A stretch of DNA of 64,000 nucleotides, taken from positions 124,001 through 188,000 of the forward strand of contig NZ_AULP01000005.1 in NCBI RefSeq assembly GCF_000422345.1. The letters are read 5' to 3'. The stretch's first letter is position 1; each line of letters begins with the position of its first letter. Both the position numbers and the translations under genes were made by a program. This document shows, in pieces, positions 21,304 through 30,381 of the stretch. The notes under the pieces are model-generated. The model was given only the letters and a program-made list of their open reading frames with translations, had not been told where the DNA came from and searched no databases. The stretch comes from Neomelitea salexigens DSM 19753 (lineage in GTDB: Bacteria; Pseudomonadota; Gammaproteobacteria; Pseudomonadales; Spongiibacteraceae).

Positions 21304-23484
21304 TCAATCTATCAAACTGTCCGCGAGTATCCGTGGAGTAATAAAAATAAGTGTTTCCTGCTTCTCGCGAGTCACACTGGTAGATTTAAACAGGCGCCCC
21401 AGGAAGGGGATGTCGCCCAGGAAGGGTACCTTCGTTTCGGTTTCAACATCGAGCTGATCGTAGACGCCGCCCAAAACAACGGTTTCCCCATTGCTGACCA
21501 AAACGCGCGTCTGCAATTCGGTAGTATCAATCGTCGGCACCTGACCGCCGAGGCCGGTCGCGATCACTAGGTCCCCTACCGTATCCTGATTAATGATCAA
21601 ATCCATAATAATTCGATCGTCAGGCGTAATAATTGGCGTCACATCCAGCTTCAGTACCGCTTCTTTGAAAGCAATTGTCGTTTCGCCACTGGCCGAACTC
21701 TCCGGGTAGGGAATTTCGGTACCCGCTTTAATGATGGCGGGCTCTTTGTCGCCAGTAACGATACGCGGCTGGGAGACAACCTCACCCCGGCCCTTTGACT
21801 CCAGTGCAGAAAGCTCCAAATTCAGCAATACATCTGAGCCGATATAACCCAAGGCAAAAGAGCCCGCCGCACCCGGAACCCCCAAGTCAGTCACCAAGCC
21901 AGGCACCGCATCGAAGCTGCTTGAGCCACTGACCAAGGCGTCGACAAAGTTATTCCGCGTGGCCTGATCGCTCTCCAAATCACCATTTGCAGAATAAATT
22001 TCATTGCCTTTCTGCTTCACATAGGCGCCACCCCAACGCACACCCAGGGCGCGATCGAAGTCCGACGAAGCGCGAACAATACGTGCCTCGATTTGTACTT
22101 GGCGCACCGGCACATCAATCAGCGCCACCAAACGGCGAAACTCTTCAAGTCGATCCGCAGTCTCAGTTATCAGCAGCGAATTGGTGCGCTCATCAACGAT
22201 AACATTCCCGCGTGGCGACAAAATGCTCTTGGCAGAACCTTCGCCGCTACCACCGTCGCCATCACTCTCATTTTTAAATAGTTTGAAGAGCTCTGCAGCA
22301 TCGGCATAGCGAATACGAATAAATTCACTCTGCAGCGGGGCCAGCTCCTCGACCTGTTTCTGCGCCTCAATTTCCTGACGCTCTCGCTCGGCGATCTCAG
22401 CCGCAGGCGCCACCATCAGCACGTTGCCAACTTGGCGCTTGTCCAAACCCTTTGTTTTCAGAACTAATTCCAGAGCCTGATCCCAAGGCACATTCTGCAA
22501 ACGCAGGGTGATATTTCCTTTTACAGTGTCACTGGCCACCAGGTTGAGCTCAGTGAAGTCGGCTATCAGCTGTAGAACCGAGCGCACCTCAATATCCTGG
22601 AAGTTGAGTGATAGTTTTTCACCGACAAAGGCAAACTCTTTGCGACGCTCTTCCACCTCGGCTTTTGTCAGCGGCTTGACGCTAACCACATACTCATTGT
22701 CGGTTTGGTAGGCGAGATAGTCATACTCTCCACGCGCATCGAGCGATAATTTCGCGCCCTTCTCCCCCATGCGCGCGTCTATCAACTTAACCGGCGTGGC
22801 GAAATCAGCCACATCGAAACGCCGCTGGAGACTCTCTGGGAGTGCTACACCACTAAAATCAATTTTGATTCGCGGACCTTCGACAAAGACATTAATGTCC
22901 GCCTTGTCGTCAGCCAGCTTAATGACCAAACGGCCTTCACCGGCATCGCCGCGGCGAAAATCCAGGTCAGTGATGCGATTGCCGCTCGCTTCAGGTGCGG
23001 CTTCAGCCATCGACAAAACAGGGTTGTTATACTTTTCTTTGAGATAGGCCTTGCTGCCGCCACCACCTACCGCAACGACCAACTCGTTCCCTTCCACTCG
23101 CGTTTCGTAGGGCGCCAGGCTGACGAGATTCAGTACGACGCGGGTGCGATCCCGACCCTCCAGCACAATGGCACTGCTGGCATTGTCATACGCCAGCGGA
23201 AATTTTTTCTGGTCGAGCTGGTTCTTTGCACCAATTAAGTCCAATGCAATGCGCGCGGGCTTTTCAATGGTGTAGCCCTTCACTTCCGGTGCGGCGCCAT
23301 CAAACTGGAAGCGCGCTTCAAAGCGACCGCCTTCCAGGGCATTGAATTCCACATCAGTTAGATTCGATGCCGACACAGCGGCCGACGCGAGCAGGGATAT
23401 CAGCAGTAAACACTGGCCCATAAGTGCGCGATGACCTCGCGCCATGTACTGCACGGCGAGGTGCTTCTGCGTTCCGGTTTTCAT
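21304..23484 (-). CDS. pilQ: Type IV pilus secretin
   Basis: 726 residues from ATG 23484, preferred for its GGAGAG site 6 nt upstream; an in-frame GTG at 23511 overlaps the pilP stop. It forms the outer-membrane ring through which the pilus passes. After the signal peptide (LLLISLLASAAVSAS) come two AMIN peptidoglycan-binding domains. Next are an STN-like segment (LSLNFQDIEVRSVLQLIADF), N-domains, and the secretin pore region with VVSQPRIVTGDKEPAIIKAG and VPFLGDIPFLGRLFKS at the C-terminus. Confidence 0.95.
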   Translation of the reverse strand: MKTGTQKHLAVQYMARGHRALMGQCLLLISLLASAAVSASNLTDVEFNALEGGRFEARFQFDGAAPEVKGYTIEKPARIALDLIGAKNQLDQKKFPLAYDNASSAIVLEGRDRTRVVLNLVSLAPYETRVEGNELVVAVGGGGSKAYLKEKYNNPVLSMAEAAPEASGNRITDLDFRRGDAGEGRLVIKLADDKADINVFVEGPRIKIDFSGVALPESLQRRFDVADFATPVKLIDARMGEKGAKLSLDARGEYDYLAYQTDNEYVVSVKPLTKAEVEERRKEFAFVGEKLSLNFQDIEVRSVLQLIADFTELNLVASDTVKGNITLRLQNVPWDQALELVLKTKGLDKRQVGNVLMVAPAAEIAERERQEIEAQKQVEELAPLQSEFIRIRYADAAELFKLFKNESDGDGGSGEGSAKSILSPRGNVIVDERTNSLLITETADRLEEFRRLVALIDVPVRQVQIEARIVRASSDFDRALGVRWGGAYVKQKGNEIYSANGDLESDQATRNNFVDALVSGSSSFDAVPGLVTDLGVPGAAGSFALGYIGSDVLLNLELSALESKGRGEVVSQPRIVTGDKEPAIIKAGTEIPYPESSASGETTIAFKEAVLKLDVTPIITPDDRIIMDLIINQDTVGDLVIATGLGGQVPTIDTTELQTRVLVSNGETVVLGGVYDQLDVETETKVPFLGDIPFLGRLFKSTSVTREKQETLIFITPRILADSLID

Positions 23485-23507
23485 GAATCTCTCCGCCTCT
23501 CGAATTC

Positions 23508-24035
23508 TCACTTGCCGCTACTCAGTTCTAAAGAGCGCGGCCTCTCCACCCAGCCTTCTCCACCGGTGGAAACAATTTCAACAACTGAAATAAAGTTGTC
23601 GCCAACTTTCATAATCTTGCCGTGGTTGCGGCCCAAATAATTACTCTCTTTGACTCGGTGCACACCGCCATCCGGGGTTTTCATCAGTGCCCACAACACC
23701 TTATTCAAGCGCACGGTGCCGACCATTTTCAGTGAATCAATAGAGAAACTTTCTAAATACTCTCGCTCACGCTCTAGATTGGGCTTCACATTGGAGGACG
23801 CTTCCAGTCGCGCAATCTCTTTGACGTCCACGGGTTGCGTGAAGGGGCCACGCAAGCCAGACGCGGTGTAAGTAAAAGCACGATAAGCCTTCAGAGCGGG
23901 AATCGGCTCAATAACACCACTCGGCGCTGCACGTTTTTCGGCAACAAAGGCATCTATATCGGCATATTGTCCGCTGTTGCTGCATGCAAAGAGCGTCGTG
24001 GACAACACGGGTATGGCGAGCCGTAAATATCTCAT
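23508..24035 (-). CDS. pilP: Type IV pilus inner-membrane lipoprotein
   Basis: 175 residues with a lipobox ending near C18 (TTLFACSN). The C-terminal part (TVRLNKVLWALMKTPDGGVHRVKESNYLGRNHGKI, whose core is VKESNYLGRNHGKI) is the PilP beta-sandwich that binds the PilQ N-domain. It bridges PilMNO in the inner membrane and the PilQ secretin. The start overlaps the pilO stop by one base. Confidence 0.94.
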   Translation of the reverse strand: MRYLRLAIPVLSTTLFACSNSGQYADIDAFVAEKRAAPSGVIEPIPALKAYRAFTYTASGLRGPFTQPVDVKEIARLEASSNVKPNLEREREYLESFSIDSLKMVGTVRLNKVLWALMKTPDGGVHRVKESNYLGRNHGKIMKVGDNFISVVEIVSTGGEGWVERPRSLELSSGK

Positions 24036-24658
24036 TACGATCCCCCGTCAATTTCTTTGTAGCGATAAGTCTTCGCGGTGATCGACATGCTTTGAGAGCC
24101 AAGCTGTTTGTTCGTTTTGATTTTATAATCATGGAGCGTCACGATTCGTGGCAAGCTCGCAATACCGCTCACAAAGGCCGCCAAATCGTGGTAAGTGCCC
24201 TCCACCTCAATGGCTATGGGCAGCTCAATATAAAACTCTTGCGTACGCTCTGGCTGCAGCTTGATGCTGTCGATTTCCAAGCCGTTATCCACGGCTTTTT
24301 CGGTCATATCCTCAAGCAGGCCTGGCACCTCGGTATCGGCCGGCAGCTGCCCCAGCAAAATACCAAATGACTCTTCCATTTCCGCCATTTGTTTTTTGAG
24401 CGGTTCAAGCTTCGCCGCTTTAAATGCTTTTTTCTCAAACTCTGTTTTTAGCTTAGCTTCCTTGGCGACGGCATTGTCCAGCTCCACCCGCAAGTCGGCA
24501 ATCACGTAAAAATAGCCGCCCACCAATACCAGCACAAAAGCCAGTACCCAAAGCGCAGCGCGAACCAGTACCGGCCACGCTCCAACATTGCCCTCGTTAA
24601 TATCATTGAAATCAAACTGCTTGACCTCGTCGATCCACTCCTGCCACTGCACAGCCAT
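24035..24658 (-). CDS. pilO: Type IV pilus inner-membrane alignment protein
   Basis: 207 residues: a short cytoplasmic N-terminus (WQEWIDEVKQFDFNDIN), one membrane helix (ALWVLAFVLVLVGGYFYV), a coiled coil (NAVAKEAKLKTEFEKKAFKA) and a periplasmic ferredoxin-like domain (ELPIAIEVEGTYHDLAAFVS). It pairs with PilN to link PilM in the cytoplasm to PilP and PilQ. Two bases separate it from pilN. Confidence 0.94.
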   Translation of the reverse strand: MAVQWQEWIDEVKQFDFNDINEGNVGAWPVLVRAALWVLAFVLVLVGGYFYVIADLRVELDNAVAKEAKLKTEFEKKAFKAAKLEPLKKQMAEMEESFGILLGQLPADTEVPGLLEDMTEKAVDNGLEIDSIKLQPERTQEFYIELPIAIEVEGTYHDLAAFVSGIASLPRIVTLHDYKIKTNKQLGSQSMSITAKTYRYKEIDGGS

Positions 24659-24660
24659 AC

Positions 24661-25221
24661 TTATTTCTCCTCCTCAGGGGAAGGGGCGCTGATACGGAAG
24701 GAGAGCTTGAAGTTGCTCGCCTGATCACCGTATTCCTCCGCAGCCTTCACCGCCGTAAGGTTCGGCTCAGAAAACCAGCTGGAAGCATCCAGCTTGCGCA
24801 TCAGGCTCGACACGCGGTTATTCGACTCAGCAATGCCCTCAACATCAATGCGGCTACCAGAGCGAACGACAGAGGTGAAAAACAAGCCGTCAGGCAAGGT
24901 GCGAACCATCTCATCAAACACCCGCACAATCAGCGGACGTGTGCCCTGCAGGTTTTGAATAATATTCATTCGATCAAGCAACTGCTGACGACGCAGCTCC
25001 AACTCACGAATTTCGGCCACTTCTTTATTTATGCGCGTAATGTGACTCTGCAAATACTGATTACGGCCTTCCTGGCCGCTAATGGCACTGTTAAAAATGC
25101 TCATCGTCAGCATGATCAGCAGTGCGGCAACCGCCATCGAGGCACCCAGAATAATCAAAAACTGCTTCTTGATTAGCTGGCGGCGCTCTTCACGCCAGGG
25201 CAAAAGGTTAATATTCGCCAT
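24661..25221 (-). CDS. pilN: Type IV pilus inner-membrane protein
   Basis: 186 residues from ATG 25221, which overlaps the pilM stop by one base. The first residues MANINLLPWREERR form the conserved PilN peptide that docks in PilM. One membrane helix (FLIILGASMAVAALLIMLTM) is followed by a coiled coil and a periplasmic domain (FDEMVRTLPDGLFFTSV). A ten-residue longer frame exists but lacks the family-typical start. Confidence 0.94.
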   Translation of the reverse strand: MANINLLPWREERRQLIKKQFLIILGASMAVAALLIMLTMSIFNSAISGQEGRNQYLQSHITRINKEVAEIRELELRRQQLLDRMNIIQNLQGTRPLIVRVFDEMVRTLPDGLFFTSVVRSGSRIDVEGIAESNNRVSSLMRKLDASSWFSEPNLTAVKAAEEYGDQASNFKLSFRISAPSPEEEK

Positions 25222-26288
25222 CAGTCGAAACTCCTCAGCGCCAAACCGCAAGCCACCAGCATGGCAGGAGCATCATTACTCAAGCGCATGGCATCGACTC
25301 CTGAGGCAATCGCCATATTGGCAAAGGGATTCGCAACCACCGTATTCACACCCAGGCGCTCTTCGACCATTTCAGCCAAGCCCTGCATCGCGGCAACGCC
25401 GCCGGCGAGCAAAATAGTATCAACAGCACTGTATTGGCTCGCCGAAAAGAAAAATTGCAAAGACCTCGAAACCTGCTGAATAGCGGCTTCTTTAAATGGC
25501 GCCAGCACCTCACTGTCGTAGTCATCAGACAAGCCGCCCTGCTTCTTCGCCAACCCCGCCTCTTCGGCACTCAAGCCGTAGCGACGCTGAATTTCCTCGG
25601 TGAGCTGACGCCCCCCGAACAATTGGTCGCGCGTGTATACCGTCTCACCATCGACGATCACGCTTAGCGAGGTCATGCTCGCGCCGATGTCGACAATTGC
25701 GACAACGGTATTTTCGTCCACGCCAATCTGCGGAGCCATCAGCTCGAAGCTGCGCTCCACCGCGTAGGCCTCAACATCCATCACCTTCGGCTCTAAACCA
25801 CCGATCTCCAGCGCTTCAACGCGGCTATCGACGTTGTCCCGACGGCAGGCCACCAGCATCACTTCGACCTGCTCCGGCTCGTCCTCGGCGACATCGACAA
25901 CTTCGAAGTCCAACGCCACCTCATCGAGCGGATACGGGATGTATTGATCAGCTTCCAGGGAGATCTGCGCCTCCATGGCGTTATCATTCATATCGGCGGG
26001 CATTCGCAGCATTTTGGTAATGACCGCAGACCCCGGCACAGCGGCCGCGGCCTTGGTCACCTTGCTCCGCGAACGGTTGTATACGGCCTTAATGATTTCA
26101 CCGACGGCTTCAACCTCAACCACATTTTTTTCAACCACGGATTGAGGCGGCAGCGACATTACGGCGTAGCTTTCAACGCGAAGTTTTTCCCCGCTGCGAC
26201 TCAACTCCAGCACTTTTACCGCACTGGAGCTGATATCGACACCGAGCAAGTTGCGAGATTTTTGACCGCCTAACAAGCCATCTAGCAC
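25221..26288 (-). CDS. pilM: Type IV pilus cytoplasmic actin-like protein
   Basis: 355 residues of the actin/FtsA-like ATP-binding fold: LLGVDISSSAVKVLELSR (phosphate 1), VAIVDIGASMTSLSV (phosphate 2) and ILLAGGVAAMQGLAEM (adenosine region). It binds the PilN tail and forms the cytoplasmic ring of the pilus alignment complex. First gene of pilMNOPQ; the operon then reads into aroKB. Divergent from mrcA. Confidence 0.95.
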   Translation of the reverse strand: MLDGLLGGQKSRNLLGVDISSSAVKVLELSRSGEKLRVESYAVMSLPPQSVVEKNVVEVEAVGEIIKAVYNRSRSKVTKAAAAVPGSAVITKMLRMPADMNDNAMEAQISLEADQYIPYPLDEVALDFEVVDVAEDEPEQVEVMLVACRRDNVDSRVEALEIGGLEPKVMDVEAYAVERSFELMAPQIGVDENTVVAIVDIGASMTSLSVIVDGETVYTRDQLFGGRQLTEEIQRRYGLSAEEAGLAKKQGGLSDDYDSEVLAPFKEAAIQQVSRSLQFFFSASQYSAVDTILLAGGVAAMQGLAEMVEERLGVNTVVANPFANMAIASGVDAMRLSNDAPAMLVACGLALRSFD

Positions 26289-26339
26289 TGTTATTTTCCT
26301 ATTTACATCGTGGACTTAGGGCGAATTCTTATATGCAAG

Positions 26340-26368
26340 ATTAAATACCAGTGTATACCATTGCGCAA
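26340..26368 (-). promoter_or_regulatory. Predicted promoter of the pilMNOPQ operon
   Basis: On the minus strand TTGCGC (26368-26363) and TTTAAT (26345-26340) are spaced by 17 nt, about 52 bp before the pilM start. The wider 170-bp gap to mrcA also contains the inverted repeat ATACCC (26384-26389)/GGGTAT (26408-26413). Confidence 0.4.
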
Positions 26369-26458
26369 ATAGTTATGAAAAAAATACCCGGATAGTGTCA
26401 CAGATTTGGGTATCCTATTGTCCGCGTTTTAAAAGCCCATTGGCATAACTGGAAAAAT

Positions 26459-28921
26459 ATGGCTCGCACTACTTCGCTACTACGTTCTTTTAGCCTTCTA
26501 GCACTCATTGGTGCCTGTGGCGCTGTCATGGTGTTCTGCGCCGCCTTCCTGTACATAGCGCCACGGCTACCCGAGGCGGAGAAATTACGCGATGTCGAAC
26601 TGCAAACACCTCTGCGTATATATAGCAGAGACGGCCAGATTATCGGTGAATTCGGCGAAAAACGCCGTTCACCGGTTAGCATTCAAGAAGTTCCCGACAC
26701 ATTCATCAAGGCCTTTCTGGCCGCCGAGGACGACCGTTTTTACCAACACCGCGGCGTCGACCTCACCAGCTTGCTGCGCGCTGCATCGCAGTTGATCACC
26801 AGCGGCAGCATTCAAACTGGCGGCTCGACCATTACCATGCAAGTCGCAAAGAACTACTTTTTGAGCCAAGAGCGCACCTTTACGCGTAAATTCACCGAAA
26901 TTTTTCTCGCCATCGAAATAGAGCGCAAACTCAGTAAAGGCGACATTCTCGAGCTTTACCTCAACAAAATCTTTCTCGGCAACCATTCCTACGGCATTGA
27001 GGCCGCTGCACAAACCTATTACGGTAAGTCCATCAAGGAACTCAGCCTTGCCCAAATGGCAATGATCGCTGGCCTACCCAAAGCGCCATCGGCCTACAAC
27101 CCCGTTGCCAACCCGGAGCGAGCCCGGATTCGCCGAAACTGGATTCTCGGCCGAATGTTTGCGCTGGGCTATATCAACCAAGCCGACTACCAAGCCGCAA
27201 AACAGCAAAACATCACCGCCCGCCGACACGGCACGCAACTCGACGTCAGTGCCGCTTACGCCGCCGAAATGGTCCGCGTCGAAATGCTGAAACGCTATGG
27301 CCGCGATGCCTATGAAAACGGCTACAGCGTTATCACCAGCGTCGACAGCACCCTTCAAACTGCCGCAAACCAAGCCGTTATAAACGGCGTAATCGAATAC
27401 GATCGTCGCCACGGATACCGGGGCCCTGAACAACAGTGGCCACTCCCCGCCGATATCAACGAACAACAGCGCGAGCATTTTAGCGACAAGCTTCGCGACA
27501 TCGGCGCCATCGGCCCCTGGCACCCGGCCCTTGTTCTCCACATAGAGAGCCAGAGCGCAACGTTCTTACTCGCCACCGGCGAGCAAACCACCCTTAACTG
27601 GGAACAGGGTTTTGCCGGCAGCGTTCGTTATATTAATGAAGACCGAAATAGCTACGAAGTGGAATCCGTAGATGAACTTATCGCCCCTGGCGACGTTGTC
27701 AGACTACGCATGAGTTCATCACTCCCCAAGCGTTGGATTTTTTCACAGCTACCCGCCATTCAGGGAGCCCTGGTTTCACTGGACGCAGACACCGGCGCCA
27801 TTCTCAGCTTAGTAGGCGGCTACAGCTATCAGCGAAGCTCATTCAACCGCGCCACTCAGGCTGCCCGGCAACCAGGCTCGGCTTTTAAACCCTTTATCTA
27901 CACCGCTGCACTGGCCAATGGCTTTACACCAGCGAGCATCATCAATGATGCCCCCATCGTATTCGACGACGCTTCGCTGGGGGGAACGTGGCGCCCGAGC
28001 AATTCCAACGGCAAATTTAACGGCCCGATGCGACTGCGCAAAGCCTTGTACCTGTCCAGGAACCTGGTATCGATTCGACTTTTGCGAGAGCTGGGAATCA
28101 ATACTGCCATCGACTACGTCTCCCGCTTTGGTTTCGACGGCCGCACCCTCCCAAGGGACCTCTCTCTTGCGCTGGGCAGCCACTCGCTAACGCCACTTGA
28201 CGTGGTTACCGGTTACGCCGCGTTTGCCAACGGCGGCTATAAGGTATCGCCGTGGTTGATAGAGCAAATCATCGACCGCGATGGCAACACCCTTTACCGC
28301 GCCGAACCAAAAGTCGCCTGCCGCAACTGCGAAGCCGGCCTGGACAGTCTCGGCGACATCGATAGCATGGAGGCAGATTCTTTGGATGACCTTCATGCAG
28401 ACAGCGCCGCTGGCCCGCAGGATCTGGCAGAGAGGGTGGTCGACGAGGAAGTTGTCTTCCTTATCGACAGCATTCTCAAGGACGTTATATCGCGCGGTAC
28501 CGGCCGCAAGGCCCGAGTGCTAAAGCGCGGCGATGCAGCCGGGAAGACGGGAACGACAAACGGGCCAACCGACGCCTGGTTCTCCGGCTACAGCAGCGGC
28601 GTGGTGACCTCCACATGGGTGGGCTTCGACCAAAACCAGAAGCTGGGTCGCCGCGAGTACGGCGGTTCTGTTGCCCTACCAATCTGGATCGACTACATGA
28701 AAGTCGCATTGCAGGGCCGCGAAGAGCGCTACCTAAAACAACCCGAGGGTATCGTGTCGGTGCGTATTGACCCGGAAACCGGCACCCTGGCCGCGCCGGG
28801 GCAGAGCAATGCAATCTTTGAATACTTCCGGGCAGAGAATGCGCCCACTACCATTAACACCAGCGGTGGTGGCAGCAGTCCTTATGGAGAAGACAGCGGC
28901 GAGCCGATAGAGCTGTTCTAA
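26459..28921 (+). CDS. mrcA: Bifunctional penicillin-binding protein 1A
   Basis: 820 residues (E. coli PBP1A 850). It polymerises and cross-links peptidoglycan. An N-terminal membrane helix leads to the GT51 transglycosylase with the catalytic EDDRFYQHRGVD and GGSTITMQVAKN. An OB-like insert follows (EQTTLNWEQGFAGSVRYI). The transpeptidase has SxxK (PGSAFKPF), SxN (SRNLVS) and KTG (KTGTTNGPTDAWF). An acidic insert (DSMEADSLDDLHADSA) sits before the KTG region. It is divergent from pilM, as in Pseudomonas. Confidence 0.95.
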   Translation: MARTTSLLRSFSLLALIGACGAVMVFCAAFLYIAPRLPEAEKLRDVELQTPLRIYSRDGQIIGEFGEKRRSPVSIQEVPDTFIKAFLAAEDDRFYQHRGVDLTSLLRAASQLITSGSIQTGGSTITMQVAKNYFLSQERTFTRKFTEIFLAIEIERKLSKGDILELYLNKIFLGNHSYGIEAAAQTYYGKSIKELSLAQMAMIAGLPKAPSAYNPVANPERARIRRNWILGRMFALGYINQADYQAAKQQNITARRHGTQLDVSAAYAAEMVRVEMLKRYGRDAYENGYSVITSVDSTLQTAANQAVINGVIEYDRRHGYRGPEQQWPLPADINEQQREHFSDKLRDIGAIGPWHPALVLHIESQSATFLLATGEQTTLNWEQGFAGSVRYINEDRNSYEVESVDELIAPGDVVRLRMSSSLPKRWIFSQLPAIQGALVSLDADTGAILSLVGGYSYQRSSFNRATQAARQPGSAFKPFIYTAALANGFTPASIINDAPIVFDDASLGGTWRPSNSNGKFNGPMRLRKALYLSRNLVSIRLLRELGINTAIDYVSRFGFDGRTLPRDLSLALGSHSLTPLDVVTGYAAFANGGYKVSPWLIEQIIDRDGNTLYRAEPKVACRNCEAGLDSLGDIDSMEADSLDDLHADSAAGPQDLAERVVDEEVVFLIDSILKDVISRGTGRKARVLKRGDAAGKTGTTNGPTDAWFSGYSSGVVTSTWVGFDQNQKLGRREYGGSVALPIWIDYMKVALQGREERYLKQPEGIVSVRIDPETGTLAAPGQSNAIFEYFRAENAPTTINTSGGGSSPYGEDSGEPIELF

Positions 28922-28942
28922 AGGCGCCGCAGCAAGGCCGCA

Positions 28943-30304
28943 TTACATTGCCTCGATGGCCTCGGCAAGCGTGCTAACCGCGACGACATCAATTGCGATA
29001 TCGCCGCGAGGAGCATTCGCCTTGGGCACGATAGCACGGCTAAAGCCGTGCTTTTTAGCTTCTTGCAGGCGCTCCTGCCCACTGGGCACAGGACGAATTT
29101 CCCCCGACAAGCCCACCTCACCAAAAACGACCAAGTCTTCAGGCAAGGCGCGATCGCGAAAACTCGATACGATGGCGAACAACAGCGCCAGATCCGCCCC
29201 GGTTTCCAGCACCTTGACGCCACCAACCACATTGACGAACACGTCCTGATCGCCGAGCTGCAATCCTCCGTGACGGTGGAGCACCGCCAGTAACATCGCC
29301 AAGCGGTTCTGCTCCAGCCCCACCGCAACACGGCGTGGATTGCCGTAATTACTTTCATCGACTAAGGCCTGGATTTCTACCAACAGAGGACGAGTGCCCT
29401 CCCACACCACCATCACCACACTGCCTGCCGCCTGAACGTCACCGCGATTCAAAAAAATCGCCGACGGATTCTTAACCTCTTTCAGACCCTGCTCGGTCAT
29501 GGCAAACACACCCAGCTCATTCACCGCGCCAAAGCGGTTTTTATGGCCGCGCAGGGTGCGATAACGACTATCGCTACCCCCTTCAAACATAATCGAGCAA
29601 TCAATGATGTGCTCCAGCACCTTCGGCCCCGCCAGCGCGCCGTCCTTGGTCACATGCCCTACCATAATCAACACCGTATTGGTCTGCTTGGCAAAGCGCG
29701 TCAACGCCGCGGCACACTCTCGTACCTGAGAAACACTGCCGGGCGCCGAACTTACCTGCTCGCTGTGCAATACCTGAATGGAGTCGACCACCAACACCGA
29801 CGGCCGATGCTGATTCGCCTGCGCCAAAACCGCCTCCAGGCTGGTCTCGGAGTACAGCTGCAATTCCTCTGCCGACAAACCAAGACGGCGTGCGCGCAAG
29901 GCCACTTGCTGCAGTGACTCCTCCCCCGTGACGTACAGACAGCGGCTGCGCGCCGCCAAGCGGCACAGCACCTGCAGCAACAAGGTGCTCTTTCCCGCCC
30001 CGGGGTGACCGCCAAGCAGCACCGCCGAGCCCGGCACAAAGCCACCGCCGAGCACCCTGTCCAGCTCTTCAAAACCGCTGGCAATGCGCGGTAAATCCTC
30101 TATTTGAACGCTCGACAGACTTTGCAGCTCGCCGACAGCGCCAGCATAGCCTTGGCGCCCAGCAGGAGCCGAGGCGGCACTTGCCGCAGCCAAACGCACC
30201 TCGGTAAGCGTATTCCAGGCGCCACAGTCCTGACACTGGCCTTGCCACTTGCGATGGTCGGAACCGCAATCACTACAAACATAGGCTGTTTTGGCCTTCG
30301 CCAT
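28943..30304 (-). CDS. radA: DNA repair and recombination protein RadA
   Basis: 453 residues (E. coli 460). A DnaB-like branch-migration helicase in recombination. The N-terminal zinc finger has C10, C13, C24 and C27. Walker A is GGHPGAGKS (98-106), the RadA-specific GHKNRFGAVNELGVF lies mid-protein, and the C-terminal Lon-like domain ends with EVGLSGEIRPVPSGQERL. It is convergent with mrcA and divergent from the DnaT-like gene 77 bp away. Confidence 0.96.
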   Translation of the reverse strand: MAKAKTAYVCSDCGSDHRKWQGQCQDCGAWNTLTEVRLAAASAASAPAGRQGYAGAVGELQSLSSVQIEDLPRIASGFEELDRVLGGGFVPGSAVLLGGHPGAGKSTLLLQVLCRLAARSRCLYVTGEESLQQVALRARRLGLSAEELQLYSETSLEAVLAQANQHRPSVLVVDSIQVLHSEQVSSAPGSVSQVRECAAALTRFAKQTNTVLIMVGHVTKDGALAGPKVLEHIIDCSIMFEGGSDSRYRTLRGHKNRFGAVNELGVFAMTEQGLKEVKNPSAIFLNRGDVQAAGSVVMVVWEGTRPLLVEIQALVDESNYGNPRRVAVGLEQNRLAMLLAVLHRHGGLQLGDQDVFVNVVGGVKVLETGADLALLFAIVSSFRDRALPEDLVVFGEVGLSGEIRPVPSGQERLQEAKKHGFSRAIVPKANAPRGDIAIDVVAVSTLAEAIEAM

Positions 30305-30381
30305 ACTTAGTACTCCGCTGCTGTGCTGACAGAACAGGCGACTAGCCCGTACAATACTCTGCCAAGTGAGGATAATGATTC